From NCBI GenBank assembly GCA_026708325.1, contig JAPOVC010000006.1, forward strand, positions 1 to 64,000: a stretch of 64,000 nucleotides of DNA. The letters run 5' to 3'. The notes under the pieces are model-generated. The model saw nothing but the letters and a program-made list of their open reading frames with translations. It ran no database searches and was not told where the DNA came from. A program made the translations under genes and the position numbers. This document shows, in pieces, positions 41,844 to 52,563 of this stretch (position 1 is the first letter of the stretch; the number at the start of each line of letters is the position of its first letter). The DNA comes from Anaerolineaceae bacterium. Lineage in GTDB: Bacteria; Chloroflexota; Anaerolineae; Aggregatilineales; Phototrophicaceae.

Positions 41844-42298
41844 TTGGTGGACTGGGTGTAACTGCCCGGCGAGCCCTGGTTGCCTTCCTTGCCATCCGGC
41901 CAGACGGTGTTGTTGTTGAAGCGCACGGCGTTGACGTTGGCGCCGCGCAGGCTGGCGCGCAACAGGTTGGCGTCGTTCAGGTTGGCGCTCTTGAGGTTCG
42001 CGCCCGCCAGGTTGGAGTCCTGCAGATTGGCGCCGCTGAGGTCCGCGCCCTGCAGGACGGCGCCCTGCAGGTCCGCGCCTGGCAGTTGCGCCAGCGAGAG
42101 ATTGGTGTAGTAGAGGTTGGCCGAGCGCAGGGTGGCCTCGCGCAGGCGCGAGGAGGACATGTTGGCCTGTTTCAGGTTGGCGCCGTTGAGGTCCAGGCGC
42201 GTCATGTCCAGCTCCTGCAGGTTGACGCCCGCCAGTCGCGGGTTGGGGCCGGCAGCGATGAGCATCAGGACCAGCTGCTGCCGCGTAATCTCGGGCAT
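41840..42298 (-). CDS. Pentapeptide-repeat protein
   Basis: 152 aa. Residues 20-125 consist of A(D/N)LxX repeats (GVNLQ, RLDLN, GANLK, QANMS ... GANVN), which fold as a right-handed quadrilateral beta-helix. The N-terminal 18 residues are helical; the end is polar (WPDGKEGNQG). Some such proteins mimic DNA and protect gyrase, but nothing here proves that. Confidence 0.85.
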   Translation of the reverse strand: MPEITRQQLVLMLIAAGPNPRLAGVNLQELDMTRLDLNGANLKQANMSSSRLREATLRSANLYYTNLSLAQLPGADLQGAVLQGADLSGANLQDSNLAGANLKSANLNDANLLRASLRGANVNAVRFNNNTVWPDGKEGNQGSPGSYTQSTN

Positions 42299-42510
42299 GT
42301 CCCAGGCTCCGGGGGATCACGACGCAACAGGAGCCAGTTTACCGTTGCAGACGCCTGGCGGCCAGGCGCGGCCAGGGCCAATCGGCGTTTGGGTTGACGG
42401 ACGGGCTGGGGGCCCGCAACGCTATTTGCCAGGGCGGAGGGGTGAGGGGAGCCTGGGCAGGAAGGGCATCGTCGCCGGGCGGACACTTCGCCCCGGTGAT
42501 GGTCCCCGCT

Positions 42511-45066
42511 TCAGGCCGGTTGCAGGCTCAGACGACTGCCGGCGGCGTCCCTTTCCACGCGAATCTGCAGCGGAAAGCGGTCGCGCAGTTCCTCGATGTG
42601 GGTGATGACCAGAATCAGGTCGAAATCGTCCTGGATGGCGGCGATGGCCTCCACCAGGCGTTCGCGACCGGCATCGTCCTGGGTGCCAAAGCCCTCGTCG
42701 ATGAACAGGCTGCGCAATTGCGTTCCCGCCCGTCGCGCCAGCAGGCGGGAGAGGGCGATGCGCAGGGCAAGGTTGACGCGGAAGGCCTCGCCGCCGCTGA
42801 AGAGTTCGTAATCGCGCAGGCCGTATTCATCGGCGATGCGGATGTCCAGGGTCTCGATGTCGCCGCCGCGTACCCGCTCGCGCGTGGTCTCCAGCTGCAG
42901 GCGCAGGCGGCCGTCCGTCATGCGCAGGAGCAGGGCGTTGGCGGCGGCCTCCAGTTCCGGAATGGCGCTTTCCATGAGCAGCGCCGGCACGCCGTCGCGA
43001 CCGCAGGCCTGGCGCAATTCCCGGTAGATTTCCGCACCCTCCTGTAGCCTGGCGGCGCGCTCTTGCAAGGTCGCATGGCGCTCGCGCAGGCTTTCCAGCG
43101 CGGACAGTTCCTGCCCGGCGCTGACCAGGGCACGGTCGGCCTGCTGCGCTTCCACGCGCAACTGCGCCAGGTGTTCCTGCTGCGCCTGGTGCTCCGCCAG
43201 CCCGGTTTCCAGTTCCGCGATGTCCGCTTCCAGTTGAGCGAAGCGTTCCTGCGCGGCGCGCTGCTCCGCCTGGATGCGTTCGCGGCGCGCCTTGGCCGCT
43301 GCCAGCGCTTCCCGGGCCTCGGGCAAGCCGTTAAGCGCGATCTGCAGGGCGGTCTGGCGCTGCTCGAAGGACTCGAACTGCGCCAGTTGGGCCTGCGCGG
43401 CATCGTGCTGCGCGCTGTCGTAACCGATCGCCTCGCCGCTGCTTTCCAGAGCGGCCAGTTGCGCCTGCAACTCGCGGGCGTAGTCACCCGAGTCCAGACG
43501 GGTCCGCAGGCTGGCCTGTTCACTGCGCAACAGTTGCAACGCTTCGCTCGCTTCGGCCGCCGCCCTGGCGCGCGCTTCCAGTTCAGCGACCCGGGCCAGC
43601 AGTGGCTGCAACTGACGCAATTCATCATCAAGCTGCGCGGTCCGCGCCTGGCGCCGCCGGTCTTCTTCGGCCAGTTGCCGCATTCGCCCGTCGTTGGCGC
43701 GCCAGCGGTCCCCCTGGGCGCCGCCTTCCTGCTGCAGGCGCGCGATCAGGGCGGCGCGGGCGTCTTCGTCGAGGGGTTGGCCGCAAAGCGGGCAGGTGGC
43801 GCCGTCGGCGCGCTCCAGGCGGTCCATGCGCGAGCGCAGGTCCAGCATCGTCTCGCGCAGGTTGCGATTGACCCCCTGCAGCCGCGCCCGTTCACCCTGT
43901 TCCCGGTTGGCATCCGATTGCAGTTGCGTCCGTTCGCGTTCCAGGGCGCGCAGGTCAGCGATCCGCTCCCGCGCCTGCTCCAGTGCGGCGCCGGAGGCCG
44001 CCTGGACCTCGCGCTCAAGGCCTGCGATGCGCGCGCCCAGGGCGCCCAGGCGAGTTTCAAGTTCCGCTCGCGCGTCGCGCAGACGCTCGCGCAGCGTCTG
44101 TTCGCGCTCGCGCAGGTCGCCGAGGCGGCGCAGGCGCTCGCCCATCTGGCGGTCGCTTTGCCGTGCCTTTTGCAAGGCATCCCGGCCCCGTTCAATCTCC
44201 TCGCGTTGGGCCAGCACGGCCTCAAAGGCGGCGATGCGTTCCTCCTGCCGCTCGCAATCGCTGCCGGCGGCTTCGGCGTCGGCCCGGTGTTGGCGCAACG
44301 TGTCCCGCTCGCCGGCCAGGCCTTCCCTGGCGAAGCGCAGGTCGTGCGGCACGTGCTCGCTGGCCCTGGCGGCCTGCTCCGCGGCGTCCAGCTCGCGTTG
44401 CGCTGCGGCGCTGGCGTCGCGGGCGACCTGCAGGGCGGCTTCGAGGGTCTGCTGGCGCGCCAGGTCGTTTTTCGTCTCCTCGTTACGGGACTGCAGCAAG
44501 GCCAGCTGCGTCTCCAGCCCGGCCAGACGATCTTTGGCGGCTTCCTCCAGGCGCTGCCACAGGGAGAGATCCAGGATACCGGCCAGCAGTTGCTTGCGTT
44601 CCGCCGGCGTGCGCGTGGTGAAGGCGTCGGCGCGGCCCTGCTGCAACCAGGCGGAATTGATGAAGGTCTCGAAATCCAGCCGCACCAGGGCGGTGATGCG
44701 GCGCTGGGTGGCGCGCATGCTCGCTTCGCTGATGCGCGTGTAGTTGCCCCGGGCGTCGCGCAGGAAGAGGTCGAGGGAGCCTTCGCCGCGTCGCGCCCGC
44801 CAGCGCTGGCGCAGCACGCGGTAGACCTGGTCGTCCTGGCGGAAATCGAGCTGGACGCGCATCTCCTGGCTGCCCTCGCGCAGCAGGTCGGCGGCGCTGC
44901 GACCGCGCGCCCGGCCCCAGAGCGCCCAGCCGATGGCATCCAGCAGGGCGGACTTGCCGGCGCCGTTGGGGCCGGCCAGACAGGCGAGGTGAATGTCTTC
45001 CAGGTGCAGGGCGTCCAGTTCGCGCCAGGACATGAAATTGCGCAGTATAAGGCGCAGCGGCAGCAT
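42511..45066 (-). CDS. sbcC: SbcC/Rad50-type ATPase
   Basis: 851-aa DNA-repair ATPase. Walker A GPNGAGKSALLDAIGW at the N terminus and Walker B SLFIDEGFG at the C terminus are separated by long coiled coils that meet at a zinc hook, CPLCGQPL (about residues 418-425). It pairs with SbcD; the two genes overlap by one base (TGATG). Length is near the short end of the family. Confidence 0.93.
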   Translation of the reverse strand: MLPLRLILRNFMSWRELDALHLEDIHLACLAGPNGAGKSALLDAIGWALWGRARGRSAADLLREGSQEMRVQLDFRQDDQVYRVLRQRWRARRGEGSLDLFLRDARGNYTRISEASMRATQRRITALVRLDFETFINSAWLQQGRADAFTTRTPAERKQLLAGILDLSLWQRLEEAAKDRLAGLETQLALLQSRNEETKNDLARQQTLEAALQVARDASAAAQRELDAAEQAARASEHVPHDLRFAREGLAGERDTLRQHRADAEAAGSDCERQEERIAAFEAVLAQREEIERGRDALQKARQSDRQMGERLRRLGDLREREQTLRERLRDARAELETRLGALGARIAGLEREVQAASGAALEQARERIADLRALERERTQLQSDANREQGERARLQGVNRNLRETMLDLRSRMDRLERADGATCPLCGQPLDEDARAALIARLQQEGGAQGDRWRANDGRMRQLAEEDRRRQARTAQLDDELRQLQPLLARVAELEARARAAAEASEALQLLRSEQASLRTRLDSGDYARELQAQLAALESSGEAIGYDSAQHDAAQAQLAQFESFEQRQTALQIALNGLPEAREALAAAKARRERIQAEQRAAQERFAQLEADIAELETGLAEHQAQQEHLAQLRVEAQQADRALVSAGQELSALESLRERHATLQERAARLQEGAEIYRELRQACGRDGVPALLMESAIPELEAAANALLLRMTDGRLRLQLETTRERVRGGDIETLDIRIADEYGLRDYELFSGGEAFRVNLALRIALSRLLARRAGTQLRSLFIDEGFGTQDDAGRERLVEAIAAIQDDFDLILVITHIEELRDRFPLQIRVERDAAGSRLSLQPA

Positions 45067-46295
45067 CAGTGTGAATCGGCCTCGACGTCGCGCAACAGCC
45101 CTGCGGCGGCGTCGAGCAAGGCCTCTTGCCGCTGCGGCGGGGTATCGCGCGACGTCAGATAGTGTTGCAGCAGGGTCAGCGGCTCCAGACCTTCCACGCC
45201 GCTCAACCTGCGGCGCCGGGGCCGCTCGACCTCGCGCTGCAGGCCCGCCAAATGCCAGACGCCGGCCTGCCGCAGGGCCTCGTGGAGCGCGTCCGCGTCG
45301 AGGGCCGCCTCGTTATCCGCGGACAGTTGCAGCAACAGACGCAGGATGACGCCCTCCAGCGACTCGCCGGCGAGGGCCTGCGGCAGGGTCGCGGCCGGGG
45401 CCGCGCTGTCACGCAGGTCCAGTTCCAGGCTGCGCAGCGGCCGGGCGGCGAGGGGCAGAAAACGCCAGCGCGTCGCGCCGCGCGCCAACTCGATCAGACA
45501 GGCGCCGCGCGGCGCATCCTCTTCACTGAAGTCGAGGCGTTCCAGGGCGCCGCTGCTGACCACGGCAGGGAGGTCCGCGCGCCCCTCCGTCAGGTCCTGG
45601 TGGCGATGATGGTAGCCGAGGGCGACGTGGTCCTGGCGCGGGTCGGCCAAAACGTCGAGCGGGACGGCCGGCGCGTCGCCGGGGATGAAGCCGGCCTCGC
45701 TGCCCGGTTGCGCGCCGTCGACGGCGACGTGCGCGACGAGCAGCCGTGGCATGTCGAGGCGGTCGGCTTCCGCCGCCAGAGCTTTCAGGCGGGCCGCCAG
45801 CGCCTCTGACAGTTCGGCCGTTGACAGGGTCCCGCGCGCTTCAGGCAGGAGGCGCGCGCGTTGCGGCCAGGGCGCCGTCGTGACAGCCAGCGGGCCCCGG
45901 CGCGTGTCAATTTGCCGCAGCTCACAGGCGTTGCAGACCTGGACGCCGGGGACGGCCAGGGTGGAATAGATCTCGAGGCTGCCGGCGCGTCGCGGCTGCA
46001 GGGGCAGGTCGTGGCGGCCCGTCAGCAGCAGCAGCGGGGCCTGGCGCGCGAAGGCCTGCACGCGTCTGGCGAACTCGCGCTGCAGGGTCGGGTTGGGCGA
46101 GCGGCTGTGAAAGGCGTCGCCGGCGAAAACCGTCAGATCGACGTCGTGTTCGCGGGCCAGGTCCACCAGGTCGTCGAGGCGAGCCAGAAAGTCCTGCGCG
46201 CGCGCGCCGAGACCGCTCTGCGGGTCGACCGGCCCGTAATTCGCGACGCCGAGGTGCAGGTCCGCGAAGTGCAACACGCGCAGGGCATCGTCCAT
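45066..46295 (-). CDS. sbcD: SbcD/Mre11-type exonuclease with altered metal motifs
   Basis: 409-aa calcineurin-fold nuclease partner of SbcC. DLHLG (motif I), GDAFHS (motif II) and AHVAVDG (motif IV) are normal. Motif III reads TGRHDLP where GNHD is expected, and the last motif reads GYHHRHQ where GHxH is expected. Two metal-binding positions (Asn and His) are therefore Arg and Tyr. The frame is intact, so this could be a non-canonical or structural subunit. TGCTAGAAT at 46302-46310 ends six bases before the ATG, suggesting a leaderless mRNA. Confidence 0.88.
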   Translation of the reverse strand: MDDALRVLHFADLHLGVANYGPVDPQSGLGARAQDFLARLDDLVDLAREHDVDLTVFAGDAFHSRSPNPTLQREFARRVQAFARQAPLLLLTGRHDLPLQPRRAGSLEIYSTLAVPGVQVCNACELRQIDTRRGPLAVTTAPWPQRARLLPEARGTLSTAELSEALAARLKALAAEADRLDMPRLLVAHVAVDGAQPGSEAGFIPGDAPAVPLDVLADPRQDHVALGYHHRHQDLTEGRADLPAVVSSGALERLDFSEEDAPRGACLIELARGATRWRFLPLAARPLRSLELDLRDSAAPAATLPQALAGESLEGVILRLLLQLSADNEAALDADALHEALRQAGVWHLAGLQREVERPRRRRLSGVEGLEPLTLLQHYLTSRDTPPQRQEALLDAAAGLLRDVEADSH

Positions 46296-46301
46296 GCGGC
46301 C

Positions 46302-46310
46302 ATTCTAGCA
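46302..46310 (-). promoter_or_regulatory. Extended -10 of sbcDC, leaderless
   Basis: Minus-strand TGCTAGAAT, six bases before ATG 46295. Transcription would begin at or next to the start codon. Confidence 0.5.
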
Positions 46311-46369
46311 CGGGCAGGGCGGGGCGGGCGGCCTGCGTCGGGGCCGCTGTATTTCCCGGGGGCGGCATG

Positions 46370-46375
46370 TATACT
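46370..46375 (+). promoter_or_regulatory. -10 box of mutS2
   Basis: TATACT, 27 bases before ATG 46403, in the 107-bp divergent region shared with sbcD. Confidence 0.4.
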
Positions 46376-46402
46376 GCCTGCGGCCGGCCATGGAACCCTG
46401 AA

Positions 46403-48784
46403 ATGAACGCGAAGGCGCTGCAGGCGCTGGAACTGCACAAGGTGCTGGGTCAACTGGCGGAACACTGTTCCTTCTCCGCCGGTGCGCAGCTGGCGCGCGA
46501 GCAGGTGCCGACCGGCGATTTTGACGAGGCCGCGCAGTGGCAGCGGGAGACCGCCGAGGCGCGCATCCTGCTGGAACAGCGCGAGGTGTCGCTGGGCGGC
46601 GCCCGCGACGTGCGCGATCCGGCCTTGCTGGCGACGCGCGGCATCCATTGCGACCCGGCCACCTTGCTGGACATCCGCCAGACCCTGCGCCGCGCCACGA
46701 CCCTGCGCCGCAGCATCGGCCGCCTGCGCTCACAGTACCCGCTGCTGGCGGAACTCATTGTCGAGGCGCAGGAGTGCAGCGAATTGCAGGCCGCCATCAG
46801 CGCCGCGCTCACCGAGAACGGTGAGATACGCGACAACGCCAGCCCGCGCCTGGCGATTCTGCGTCGGGACCTCAAGCTGGCGCACGAACGCCTGATCACG
46901 CGTCTGCAGCGCATCGTCGCCAGCAGCGAGCACCGCCCCTTTCTGCAGGAGGCGCTGGTCACGACGCGCGGCGGGCGTTACGTCATCCCGCTCAAGGCCG
47001 GCTTCAAGGGCCGCATTCCGGGAATCGTGCACGATTCTTCAGCCAGCGGGGCGACCCTGTTCATCGAGCCCCTGGCGACTGTCGAACTGAACAACGCCTG
47101 GCGCGAATTGCAACTGGAAGAGGAAAAGGAGATCCGCCGCATTCTGGCGGCGCTGGGCGCGCAGGTCGGCGAGGAAGCCGAGTCCATCGTGCGCACGGTG
47201 GAGGTGCTGGCCCAGCTGGACCTGGTGCTGGCGCGCGCGCGCTATGCGGAGCAAATGGCCGCCTGCGAGCCGATCTTCGTCCCTTTCCGACCGGCCGACG
47301 GCGCGCCGGGCAGCGTCATGCACGTGCAGGGCGCGCGCCATCCCCTGCTGGGCAGCCCGGTCGTCCCGATCGATCTTGTTTTTGACGCCAGCACCTGGGT
47401 GCTGGTCATCACCGGGCCCAACACCGGCGGCAAAACTGTCTGCCTGAAGACCGCCGGGCTGATGGCGCTGATGGCCCAGTGCGGCCTGCAACTGCCGGCG
47501 GACGATGCCCGCCTGAGCGTCTTCAGCGGCATTTACGCCGACATCGGCGACGAGCAGAGCATCGAACAGTCGCTGAGCACCTTTTCGGCGCACATGACCA
47601 ACACCATCGACATTCTGGCTGTGGCGGACAGCCGCTCCCTGGTCCTGCTGGACGAGGTGGGCGCCGGCACGGACCCGGCCGAAGGTTCGGCGCTGGCGCG
47701 GGCGCTGCTGACGCATTTGCGCGACCGGGGCGTGACGACCATCGTCACCACGCATCACCCGGAGCTAAAGATCTACGGCGTGGAGACGCCCGGCGTGCGC
47801 AACGCCAGCGTCGAGTTTGACCCGGAGACGCTGAAGCCGACCTATCGCCTGGTCATCGGCCTGCCCGGTCGGTCCAACGCGCTGGCGATCGCCGGTCGTC
47901 TGGGACTGGATGGCGGCATTATTGACGCGGCGCGGCACATGGTGGCCACCGAAGAGCTGGTGGCCGACGACTTGCTCGACGAAATCCAGCGAACGCGTGA
48001 GGACGTTCGCCGTCAGGACCGGGCCCTGCGCGCCGCCCTTGAGGACGCCGAACAACAGCGCGACGAGTTGCAAACGCGGCTGGACGGGCTGGATGACGAA
48101 CGTCGCGACGTGATCAACGCGGCGCGGCGACAGGCGGAGGGGGAACTGCGCGGCTTCCAGCGCGAGTTGCGTCGCCTGCGCCGTGAATTGCACGCGGCGG
48201 GTCAGCCGCTGCAGGAACTGGCGTCGCTGCAGGAGGCGGCGGCCGACCTTGAGGGCCAGGTCGCGCCACCGCCGGTCAGCGAAGTCGTCGCGCCCGAAGC
48301 GGACTGGGTGCCGCGCGAAGGGCAGCGCGTCTGGCTGCGCACCCTCAACAGCGAGGGCACGATCCGCGAACTGGACGGCGACGAGGCGCTGGTGCAACTG
48401 GGCGCCTTGCGCGTGCGCGCGGGCGTCCATGAACTGCGGCGGCGGCCACAACTGGAAGGCCCAGGCATGCAGCGCGGCGGCGGCCGCCGTTACGAAGCCT
48501 CGCCCGACCCCGTGGCGCCCAAAGGCAAGTCGCCCGGGCTGGAGCTGGACCTGCGCGGCGAACGGGTGGAGGAAGCGCTGAAACGCTTCGAGACCTGGCT
48601 GGACGCCGCCTGGACGGCGGGCCTGCCCTTCGGCCGCATCATTCACGGCAAGGGCACCGGCGCGTTGCGCAAGGCCGTGCGCGACCGCGCCAAAGACCAT
48701 CCCCTCATCGCCAAGGTGCCGGAAGCGCATCCCGGCGAGGGCGGCAGCGGCGTCACCATCATTCACATGGTGCCTATCACCTGA
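46403..48784 (+). CDS. mutS2: Endonuclease MutS2
   Basis: 793-aa MutS2. The MutS-like ATPase core has GPNTGGKTV (Walker A) and LLDEVGAGTDPAEG (Walker B), followed by a coiled coil (about 500-620) and the C-terminal Smr nuclease domain (LDLRGERVEEAL, IIHGKGTGALRKAV). It acts on branched DNA or on collided ribosomes rather than in mismatch repair. ATG 46403 begins at the conserved N terminus (ALELHKVLGQLA); an upstream in-frame ATG would add 12 unrelated residues. Confidence 0.94.
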   Translation: MNAKALQALELHKVLGQLAEHCSFSAGAQLAREQVPTGDFDEAAQWQRETAEARILLEQREVSLGGARDVRDPALLATRGIHCDPATLLDIRQTLRRATTLRRSIGRLRSQYPLLAELIVEAQECSELQAAISAALTENGEIRDNASPRLAILRRDLKLAHERLITRLQRIVASSEHRPFLQEALVTTRGGRYVIPLKAGFKGRIPGIVHDSSASGATLFIEPLATVELNNAWRELQLEEEKEIRRILAALGAQVGEEAESIVRTVEVLAQLDLVLARARYAEQMAACEPIFVPFRPADGAPGSVMHVQGARHPLLGSPVVPIDLVFDASTWVLVITGPNTGGKTVCLKTAGLMALMAQCGLQLPADDARLSVFSGIYADIGDEQSIEQSLSTFSAHMTNTIDILAVADSRSLVLLDEVGAGTDPAEGSALARALLTHLRDRGVTTIVTTHHPELKIYGVETPGVRNASVEFDPETLKPTYRLVIGLPGRSNALAIAGRLGLDGGIIDAARHMVATEELVADDLLDEIQRTREDVRRQDRALRAALEDAEQQRDELQTRLDGLDDERRDVINAARRQAEGELRGFQRELRRLRRELHAAGQPLQELASLQEAAADLEGQVAPPPVSEVVAPEADWVPREGQRVWLRTLNSEGTIRELDGDEALVQLGALRVRAGVHELRRRPQLEGPGMQRGGGRRYEASPDPVAPKGKSPGLELDLRGERVEEALKRFETWLDAAWTAGLPFGRIIHGKGTGALRKAVRDRAKDHPLIAKVPEAHPGEGGSGVTIIHMVPIT

Positions 48785-48790
48785 GAGGGC

Positions 48791-50362
48791 TCAGCCGCGA
48801 CCGGGCTCCAGCACGCGCAGGTCCTCCGCCGCAAAATCCGCGCAATCCAGCCCCTCCAGTTGACCCCAGGCGTCCGGGGCGTCGGTGAGCAAATGCAGCC
48901 AGAGGCCGTCCGGATCGCGCCCGTCGACCTCGACCTGGATGCCGGCCTCAAGTTGTCCCAGCGGCTGAGCGTCCGGCAGTGGCTGACCATAGAGGACCAG
49001 GGGGTCACTTTTCACCGTACAGGTGGGCGCGAAAGCCGGCAGGACGAGCGGCCGCTCCAGCAGATTGCCCCAGGCGTCCGTGGCGACCAGAGTCAGGGTC
49101 AGGTCGTCGGCGGCATGCAGCGACAGACCTTCCAGCGCGCCGCTGGCCTCGAGGCCCCCTCTGGCCAGGGGCTCCGGGCCGTCGATCCGCAATTGTCGCG
49201 CGCCAGGCACGTCCCAGCGCAGCGAAAGGGTCTGGGCCACGTGGCGTATCAGGGTCGGCGGTGACGCACTAAAGTCATGGACCCGCAGGGGTTCGAAGAC
49301 TGTGACGGCGAGACGCCGACTGGCGTCGAGCTCCCCGTTGCGGGCCAGCAACTGAAGCGCAAGCTCACCCTCCAGACTGAGTGTTTCGATGCGGTAGCCG
49401 CCGGGGGGCGCCATCGTCGGCAGGTCCTGCCACTGGCCGTTGACCTCGAGCTGCAGGGTCGTGGCGTCCTGTACCTGCCAGTCGAGGACCAGCGCCTCGC
49501 CCTGCGGCAGCACTCTGCTGTTGCTGCGGAAGTCCAGAATGACGGGCGTGACGACCTGGCTGCGGAGCAGGGCAAGGGCGAGCACGACCATGAGCAGGAG
49601 CAGCAGCGGGATGATGCGCCAGTCGACGCGCGGGTCGACCTGCAGGCGGGCGGGCAGGGCGAGTACAAAGCCGGCCTCATCCAGCGAGTGGGCCTCGATG
49701 GTGAATTCGATGGTCCGACTTCTGCCAAACAGGGGACGGGCGCGGGCGGGCAGGCGCAGGGGCAGGCTGCGCAGTTCCCCGGCTGCGAGGGTCAGGGGGC
49801 CGACGGGCAATTCGGGCGCCAGGACGTCGGCCGGCGCCAGCGCGCCAAGTTGCAGGGTCAGGGGCGCGTTGCCGTGGTTGTGCAGCAGAAGCCGGAGCAG
49901 GTTTTCGTCCTGTTCCAGCGCCATGCCGAAACCGCTGCCGGGCAGCAGTTCCAGCGAGAATTCCCTTTCGCGCGCGGCCTGTGGGGCGTGCGTGGGCTCC
50001 ACGCGCAGGACCAGGTTGTGCGCGCCCGGCGGGAAATCCGGATGCCAGCCCGGGTGCAGCAGGATGTAATGGAGGGTGGATGCGCCGGGCGGGATCCTCG
50101 CCGTCAGGGAGTCGTAGAGGGACCAGCTTTCCGGGATGCCCTCGAGACTCAGGCGGTAGCGCGCCGGTGCGTCCCCGTCATTGCGGATGACGAGCCGGAC
50201 GCTGCTGCGCCCCCCGGGCGCGACGGGTCGTGACGGCGGCTCCAGCGCAAGTTCAAAAAGCTGACGCAGGGCGGCGACCGGACGGGTCGCGCCGTCACCG
50301 GCGTCTGCATCCTGCGAGAATCCGGCAGTCCTGTCGCCGGCATCGCTGTCGGTGACGGTCAA
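48791..50362 (-). CDS. Single-pass membrane protein with Ig-like and SH3b-like domains
   Basis: 523 aa. Residues 40-240 hold two Ig-like beta-sandwiches (VAPGGRSSVRLVIRNDGDAPARY is the usual NEW3/CARDB-type opening). A membrane helix lies at about 250-270, further beta domains at 280-430, and an SH3-like end (YGQPLPDAQPLGQLEAGIQVEV...). The start is a TTG at 50362 and weak. It follows OppF by 15 bp, so it is co-transcribed with the oligopeptide ATPases. Function unknown, probably envelope. Confidence 0.68.
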   Translation of the reverse strand: MTVTDSDAGDRTAGFSQDADAGDGATRPVAALRQLFELALEPPSRPVAPGGRSSVRLVIRNDGDAPARYRLSLEGIPESWSLYDSLTARIPPGASTLHYILLHPGWHPDFPPGAHNLVLRVEPTHAPQAAREREFSLELLPGSGFGMALEQDENLLRLLLHNHGNAPLTLQLGALAPADVLAPELPVGPLTLAAGELRSLPLRLPARARPLFGRSRTIEFTIEAHSLDEAGFVLALPARLQVDPRVDWRIIPLLLLLMVVLALALLRSQVVTPVILDFRSNSRVLPQGEALVLDWQVQDATTLQLEVNGQWQDLPTMAPPGGYRIETLSLEGELALQLLARNGELDASRRLAVTVFEPLRVHDFSASPPTLIRHVAQTLSLRWDVPGARQLRIDGPEPLARGGLEASGALEGLSLHAADDLTLTLVATDAWGNLLERPLVLPAFAPTCTVKSDPLVLYGQPLPDAQPLGQLEAGIQVEVDGRDPDGLWLHLLTDAPDAWGQLEGLDCADFAAEDLRVLEPGRG

Positions 50363-50377
50363 ATTGGGTCGCGCCGG

Positions 50378-51420
50378 CTAGCCGACCCGGTGACAGGCGA
50401 CGTAGTGACCGGGCGTGGCCTCGATGAGGCCGGGGTCGGGCGCGTCGTAACAGAGGCCGAAACGCACGGGGCAGCGGGTGTTGAAGTTGCAGCCCTCGGG
50501 CGGATTGGAGGGACTGGGCACGTCGCCGGTGAGGATAATGCGCTGGGCCCGCTTTTCGCGCATGGGGTCCGGCACGGGCACGGCCGAGAGCAGGGCCTGG
50601 GTGTAGGGATGCAGGGGGTTTTCGTAAAGTTCGTTGGCGGGCGCCAGTTCGACGATCTTGCCGAGGTACATCACCGCGACGCGATCGCAGATATGGCGTA
50701 CCATGCTCAGGTCGTGGGCGATGAACAGGTACGTCAGGTTCAGTTCTTCCTGCAGGTCTTCCAGCAGGTTGACGACCTGGGCCTGAATCGAGACGTCCAG
50801 CGCGGAGATGGGCTCGTCAGCCACGATGAAACCAGGTTCCAGCGCCAGGGCGCGCGCGATTCCGATGCGCTGGCGCTGGCCGCCGGAAAACTCGTGGGGG
50901 TAACGATTGACAAAGTAGGGGTTGAGGCCCACCCGCTCCAGCAGGTGTTCCACGTAGCCTTCCTGTTCGTTGCGCTCCATGGTCTTGTGGATGCGCAGCG
51001 GCTCGCTGACGATGCGACCGACCGACATGCGTGGGTTGAGCGAGGCGTAGGGGTCCTGGAAAATCATCTGCATGCGGCGCCGCATGCGACGAAGGTCCTC
51101 GCCCTTCATTTCGGTCAGTTCCTGCAGTTCACCGTCCACGCGCAGTTGCACCGAGCCGGAGGTCGGTTCGTAAAGCTGCAGGACGGTGCGCCCGGTCGTG
51201 CTTTTGCCGCAGCCGGATTCGCCCACAAGGCCCAGGGTTTCGCCCTCGAAGATATCGAAGCTGATGTCATCGACGGCCTTGACGGCGCCCACCTGGCGCT
51301 GGATGACGATGCCGGAGGTGATGGGGAAATGCTTCCTCAGGTTGCGCACGCGCACCAGCACGCGCCCGTCCGCGTCGCCTTCCGCTGCGTTGCGGGAAAC
51401 AGTTTGGTCGGCCACTGCGC

Positions 51421-51424
<4 letters not shown>
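50378..51424 (-). CDS. Oligopeptide ABC transporter ATP-binding protein (OppF-type)
   Basis: 348-aa ATPase. Walker [13 protein letters not shown], signature [15 protein letters not shown], Walker [13 protein letters not shown], and the Opp/Dpp C-terminal extension ending in a CNFNTRCP region. Powers peptide or nickel import with the OppD-type partner. Start overlaps the OppD stop by four bases. No permease gene is adjacent; a solute-binding protein is encoded at 58753-60471. Confidence 0.92.
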
Positions 51425-52440
<1,016 letters not shown>

Positions 52441-52563
52441 GTCCGCACTCCTCCCGGGTAACCGGCGGCCGGGCGCTGGCGGGTCACTGCAGCCCGCCGT
52501 CGGCCGGCACCCTGTGCCTGTGTCGCCAGGATACTGGCAGCAATGGCCGAAATTGTCAAATAC

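Noticed and set aside
40401..42320. 639-codon minus-strand frame across the MFS gene and the tRNA-Gly gene
   Set aside because: It runs through a tRNA gene and opposite a 12-helix transporter; composition is Gln/Arg-rich nonsense.
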